From: Amphibalanus amphitrite
Taxonomy: Eukaryota; Arthropoda; Thecostraca; Balanomorpha; Balanidae
Direction: 5' to 3'
Assembly: GCF_019059575.1 (NCBI RefSeq)
Contig: NW_024882770.1
Span: 62,001 to 126,000 of the forward strand
Length of the DNA: 64,000 bases
The translations under genes were made by a program, and so were the position numbers. This document shows, in pieces, positions 59,446 to 64,000 of this stretch; the stretch's first letter is position 1, and every line of letters begins with the position of its first letter. The notes below the pieces were generated by a model. The model did not search any database and was not told the DNA's origin. It saw only the letters and a program-made list of their open reading frames with translations.

Positions 59446-61015
59446 TTATTTATTTATTTATTTATTTACTTCGTAGTGGCCGTCCCCTATCTATGACCGA
59501 AGTCAAAGAGGCTATTCTTGGCACTGAGTCAATAAAAGATGGTGATGAAGTGGGTAAAAGAACATCATGCTATGACATAAAAAATGCTTAAAAATCACGA
59601 TAAAAGCACACAACACAATGCACATACATATACAATTACATACATATCACACTTCGTCCGCACCAGACGTCAGTCGACGTTTCAGCTGGTTTCTAAACTC
59701 GGTGACGGTCAGATCAGTAAAGGCGGCGGGAAGAGCATTGTACAGCTCTGCGGCACGGTATGTAAACTGCCGCTTTCCCGCCGCCGTGCCACGTATGTTA
59801 GGGAGACTCAGCAGGTTGTCACTGCGAGTGCTGCGCACATGGTTGGGCCGTTCGCGGTTCGTGCAGAACCGAGCAGCCAGAGACTCGGGCTGCCCAGTCT
59901 GACGGACCTTATGAAGCAGTGTGAGGGTGTGATGGACGACCAGGTCTTGGGAACACAGCCAGCCCAGGTCTTCTCGCACGGCGGATATATGGTCAAATTT
60001 ACGCTTTCCAGAAATGATGCGGGCTGCATAGTTGAAAATTTTTTGAATGGTTGCCATGTTTCTGCCAGAACCGTTGCCGTACACTGCCAAACCATAGCGG
60101 ATGTGCGAGAAGACTAGGGCTGAGACGATGATAGGAAGGGATCCGGGGGGTAGGTAGTGACGTAGGTGAGAGATGGCGGTCAGGATCCCTACGCACTTCC
60201 GAGACAGCTGTGATACGTGCGAATCCCACGAAAGATGACGGTCGAAAGTGATACCAAGATTTTTCGCCTCGTAGCCGGGAAGGAGAGCTGTACTCCGAAA
60301 TTTTACAGAGAAGGGGGGAAGGTTTCGTAGATTTTGCCGAGTGCCGATAGGGAGGAGCTCAAATTTCGCCTCGTTGACTTTCAGTCCATTGGACCGAAAG
60401 TACGCGTCCAGGGATTGAAGGGCCGCCTCCATGTCACCGATCAAGGCTGGAAAGGCGTTTTTTTCTGCCAGAGACGAGAACCTGCGTGTCGTCGGCGTAC
60501 TGCGTGACGCAGGCGCCGGCGGCATGCAGGCTGAGGTCGTTCGAAAAAACCGTGAAGAGAAGAGGGCCGAGAGAGGAACCTTGGAACACGCCTTTGGTAA
60601 TTGGACGAGACTGGGAGATAAGTGTTGGAGAAAGGCTGACGCTCTGTGTATGGCCGGACAGGTAGCTGGAGAACCAGGAGGTGTCGATGCAGTAAAGCTG
60701 CAGCTTGGATAGTAATATGGCATGATCGATGACATCGAAGCAGCGACTCAAATCGATGAGGCAGAGAAGCGAGATTTGACTTTGATCCATTGCGTGAAGC
60801 GCGCGGTCGGTGACGTTAATGAGGGCTGTCTCGGTAGAGTGTTGGGGCCTGAATCCGTGTTGGGATTGGGAGAGGAGATGGTTGGATGCGAGGTAGTCGT
60901 ACAGCTGGAGCTACACCACCTTCTCCACTACCTTCGCGATGACAGGAAGGATTGATATAGGACGGAAGTTTGAAGGATCGTCGGTGTTCCCGGACTTGTG
61001 AATTGGATGTACAGT
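59446..61015 (-). mobile_element. Second 5'-truncated LINE with TAAA tail
   Basis: Minus-strand LINE ending in TAAA tetranucleotide repeats (59446-59468 on the plus strand). The 5' truncation lies near 61015. Its motifs differ clearly from the LINE at 22862-25605, so it belongs to another family, within the broad CR1/Jockey/I group by my reading. Confidence 0.8.
59647..61010 (-). pseudogene. LINE reverse transcriptase, inactivated
   Basis: Read on the minus strand: HKSGNTDDPSNFRPISIL, a nonsense TAG at 60913-60911, QHGFRPQHSTETAL, CLIDLSRCFDVIDH, FQGSSLGPLLF and the catalytic YADD (60499-60488). In a homopolymer of seven bases (60458-60464) the frame slips by one, after which it continues FPALIGDMEAALQSLDAYF to RAAELYNALPAAFTDLTVTE and a stop at 59647. 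The endonuclease is absent. Confidence 0.85.
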
Positions 61016-61601
61016 AGGTCTACTAAAAAAGTCCCCCGCTCCAGAGGCGGCCGGCCGGCCGAACCCCCGGATTCCAGCCCCGACTCTATTGCGCAGGCCG
61101 CGGCAGTGACACGGGTCAGGTCGCGGCGCCCGGCGAGTGGGTCAGTTGGCGGCGGCCGGCCGTGGAGTGAGGACGCCGTGTGTGGGGCGCAGCGATGCCG
61201 CAGTGCAGAGGAGGGGAAGATAGTGACTCTCCACGATGCCGGAAATGATGCCTTTGTGATCTAAATTAAACATCTGCACTGCAGTGCATATCCTCCCTTG
61301 CCCCATGCCTATTATGTATACCTATCATAATCCTTCAATAATCCGCAATGACCATTCAACGCAAGCAAGCAAACAAAACAGCCCGTTTAGCGGCGACATC
61401 ATCTCTGATAAAAAAGCGACAGTGATGATTAGAATTGACTTAGCAAATCGAGGCGTATGTATGTATCGTATGCCGAGTATTTTATTCCCATCTAGCAAAT
61501 TAGGATTGGGGATCTTGTCCAACAAGTCAGCGGCCGTTCTAGACACAGATAAATACTTTGTTTTCGGTCGCATCATTATCTGCAATAATTCGAAGCGAGG
61601 T
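61016..61601. other. No recognised feature
   Basis: 61035-61240 is GC-rich with open frames but no recognisable domain. The expected continuation of the AGGTCA element interrupted at 59445 is not here. Confidence 0.35.
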
Positions 61602-61605
61602 TTAA

Positions 61606-62470
61606 CCCTCGCCGGCCGAGAAAAGGGGTGGATGCCGCCACCATGTATTTTTTTTGTGGTAGCTCAAAGCACACTGATGAAAGAAGGCTGACATTTCATA
61701 TGCCTTACATTACATTTGATTCAAGCCGGATTATTTGAAATCAAGTATCAACCACGTTTTCATGTCAGGTCACTTAACTATGACGTCTTAAGTAAACCTC
61801 TGCAGACTGCACGGTTGTCGGTTATAAAATGACGCAAATCCGTAATGCACTTAGTGTCATATAAGCATAATGGGAAAATATGGAAACTGTTAATTTGGCG
61901 TCGGAAATGACCTAAAACTATACTTCAAGCACATGAGATCGTGACTTCATACATTCTTGGCAAGGTTTAATGCTTCACTTTTGCACTATTCACCTTGCGT
62001 GACGGAGTGCTCGTCAATAGGAGTGCTTCGTCAATAACTCCCGATCAAAATGAGCTAGCCAGTCGGGACAGCCATCAATGGACTCTGCAAGACTTGCCGA
62101 ATCAAATGTTATGCAACATGTCCTCCTTTCAACAGCTTCGTGACCTGTGTTGCCCTAACATGACATTGACCTAAACATCCTAAATTGCTTCACCTAAGCA
62201 AACAAGCATATAAATCGGCGCGTCTGAGAACAGAAAACACGATTGTATCGAAATGACGATAATGCGACCATTTTTTGCGAAGTTTTTCACCAAAAACCGA
62301 TCCAATGCCGTGGGGCCCTTGACCTGCCCTAAGAGGTCACTGATATTTTAAAATGGGATAACAGTCGCTGCGTCACGTAACGACGCAAGCGCAGTTAGCT
62401 CAATTATAGGAGCTAAACATGGGGTTGGGGAATCGCTCCCTTCTCACTCATTATTTGGCCGGGATAGTGT
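61606..62470. mobile_element. AGGTCA-family TTAA element, diverged
   Basis: CCCTCGCCGGCCGAG after TTAA (61602-61605). The body matches 20256-20720 and 21640-22299 (for example 61868-61985). The half-sites have decayed in this copy, and the right end is worn (TTGGCCGGGATAG). Confidence 0.6.
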
Positions 62471-62499
62471 TTGCAATTATTGTTAAAATCTAACATTTT

Positions 62500-62914
62500 A
62501 AGATTTCAAATGACCCATTTTTTCCACCCAAGTCTTTCAATTGAAGGTCATAACACCAGGTCACGTCAAGTGACCTTACCTCAAGGAAAGTTCCTGTGCT
62601 CATCATATCTAAATGCATCGACTAGCCGATCGCTTTAGAACCTTCAGCGATTTCAATGGGCAACAGTATATGTATTTGAAACGTTTACTTTGCAAGTTTG
62701 ACATTGCTGACAGAAAGGTCGGGTCAATTTTGAGATCGCTAAAGTCAATGGGAGAAAGTTGAACTGCGCTTTTTTTTGGACGGAACGCATAATAAACACT
62801 CTGAAGTCTGAAAACATGTGGTGCCTGATGAGATACAATACTGAATGAGAAAATTGTTTGTTTTGTTGGGAGCCATCTTTTTCGGTCTGAGAAGGCCCTT
62901 GCAGAGCTATGACA
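62500..62914. repeat. AGGTCA-type fragment
   Basis: Shares 'aggtcacgtcaagtgaccttacct' with the 33780-33820 arm and 'gtcaatgggagaaagttgaactgcgct' with 34670-34700, in the same order as the foldback interior. Confidence 0.5.
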
Positions 62915-63180
62915 TAACTATGCTCTGGTGTGGTAATTTGGTTGTGCGAGCCAGCGACAGTGATCTGCGGAAGCGTGACTGTTCCCGTGGGACGATTGCC
63001 CTGTCGGGGCGTTCCAGTCGTCTCCCCAACGGTCACCCGAAGAGGATTATGTGTCCTGGAATGGAACCGACATCAACTACAGGTTGGCTGGTGGGGTGAC
63101 CTCCAGTCCAGAGAGGGAAGCATGAAGACTAGGGGCGATGCGGATTGGTTTTTCCTGAGGATAGCGAGGACGGAAGGAAT
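62915..63180. repeat. SINE-like dispersed repeat
   Basis: GTGTGGTAATTTGGTTGTGC followed by GATCTGCGGAAGCGTG resembles a worn tRNA-type head, and the tail resembles 12290-12360. Open frames on both strands are incidental. Confidence 0.35.
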
Positions 63181-64000
63181 CTAGCACCCTTGACCCTTCC
63201 TTATACTGAATGTATCTCAGGCTGTTAAATCTCCTAAGCGTTTTTTTTCTCGACATCGTCAAGGTGTCATTAATAAGAATATGAAATCCGGGAGTATAAA
63301 TTAAATATAGAAATTGTGGCCAACAGAACATTATCACTTGCGTTCAACATACTCGTAAGCATGATCACACACCCAGCTTACACATGAGCCTTGTAATAAA
63401 TATTTTTGATAGACATGCTTGAGTTATGAAATCATCTAAAGTGTTTGTAAAGTTCCACGATACGGATCTAATATCCTGCTATGCATCATGACCATTTCTG
63501 GTCAGGTCATGTCTTTGAACATCGGCCAAATTCTTCAAATGACCTTTAAAGATCAACTTTTGATTCATTCGAAGCGTTTTGGTAAGAGGAACACGAGACT
63601 GGTAAAATTAATTTCATGCAAGTGTAGCTTAAAGCTTTTAGTGTTTGTGGAAAAGCAATTGGTTTTCTCATGATACCGACGATGGCAGTTGCTGTTATTT
63701 ACGTGCTTAGCCATTGACCTTAATTAAATCTGGCAATATTATTCAGACATAGCGGTAAACGAGCTGCTTGTTGTGTTAGGTTAGGCTCTTTCGGTCAATT
63801 TCAGAGTGGGAAGGATGACAGGAATTAGGGGGAGACAGGGGGCCTGGGCGGGAGTCCTGGGCCTCATACTCCGCTGGGGCCGAGCCCATCACGTGGGTTG
63901 GATTGCCCTGACACATGGATGGCCGTGGGCGGTGTTTCACGGCCCCGCGCTGCAGCACGCTGCGCTGCGCTGCCATGCATTGTTGCGGCGGTTGATATGA
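63181..64000. other. No recognised gene; repeat fragment at right edge
   Basis: 63786-63830 resembles 11909-11960. A TGGTCAGGTCATG word lies at 63499-63511. No gene is recognised up to the window edge. Confidence 0.35.

Noticed and set aside
59584-60117. Plus-strand ORF of 177 codons
   Set aside because: Antisense shadow of the LINE reverse transcriptase on the minus strand.

Overview
This is nuclear DNA from an animal, probably an arthropod. The only gene I can identify with confidence is an intron-containing RNA polymerase II subunit RPB7 (POLR2G) on the minus strand. Its three coding exons (19192-19094, 15640-15467, 13849-13604) join in phase 0 into a complete 172-residue protein with canonical GT-AG introns. 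The arthropod guess rests on degenerate TTAGG-type repeats at 25795-25925 and on the mix of transposons; it is an inference, not a proof.

Almost everything else is a layered transposon graveyard. Many insertions can be dated relative to each other because the window contains both occupied and empty target sites. The largest group is made of non-autonomous elements flanked by TTAA, with CCC...GGG ends (piggyBac-like). Most are about 0.9-1 kb, carry a poly-G/poly-C hairpin just inside the ends, and are packed with AGGTCA/TGACCT, the nuclear-receptor half-site. Good copies lie at 2944-3934, 7029-7944, 15965-18221, 36617-37542 and 38878-39747. Other groups are hAT-like elements with 8-bp target duplications (4678-8736, 27475-29347, 32769-33260, and the foldback 32411-38047), and elements flanked by TA (9655-10626, 16404-17742, 40862-42789, 46010-50227, 47727-48538, 51444-53280).

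Layout. 1-4670: palindromic TTAA element, minisatellite and an AGGTCA element. 4678-8736: hAT-like element holding a minisatellite and an AGGTCA element. 9379-12799: nested element with two GACGTC-array MITEs and a tRNA-like sequence. 13604-19203: POLR2G, whose introns hold a dead Tc1/mariner and an AGGTCA element that is itself interrupted. 20256-22500: AGGTCA elements, inverted repeats and a tRNA-derived SINE. 22862-25605: a nearly complete LINE coding region with two nonsense codons and one frameshift. 25795-30370: telomere-like repeats, a MITE, a hAT-like element and a dead Tc1/mariner. 31978-42826: a 10.8 kb composite TTAA insertion with at least five elements nested inside it. 42827-50227: more AGGTCA copies and a TA-flanked element holding a LINE fragment. 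50626-51300: an exon-like ORF of 30-bp repeats. 51444-64000: TA element, Ty3/gypsy fragment, AGGTCA copies and a second LINE.

The most unusual theme is that several unrelated transposon families each carry a dense array of their own short motif: AGGTCA, TGACTCA, GACGTCGG, ATAGTGCA, TTCAAATTACCCC, TTACATGAG and TTGGGCT. In most families the motif also occurs in the terminal repeat, which points to transposase-binding sites. In the AGGTCA family it does not. One copy there holds perfect DR1, DR4 and IR1 nuclear-receptor arrangements, which makes it the best candidate for a mobile regulatory system.
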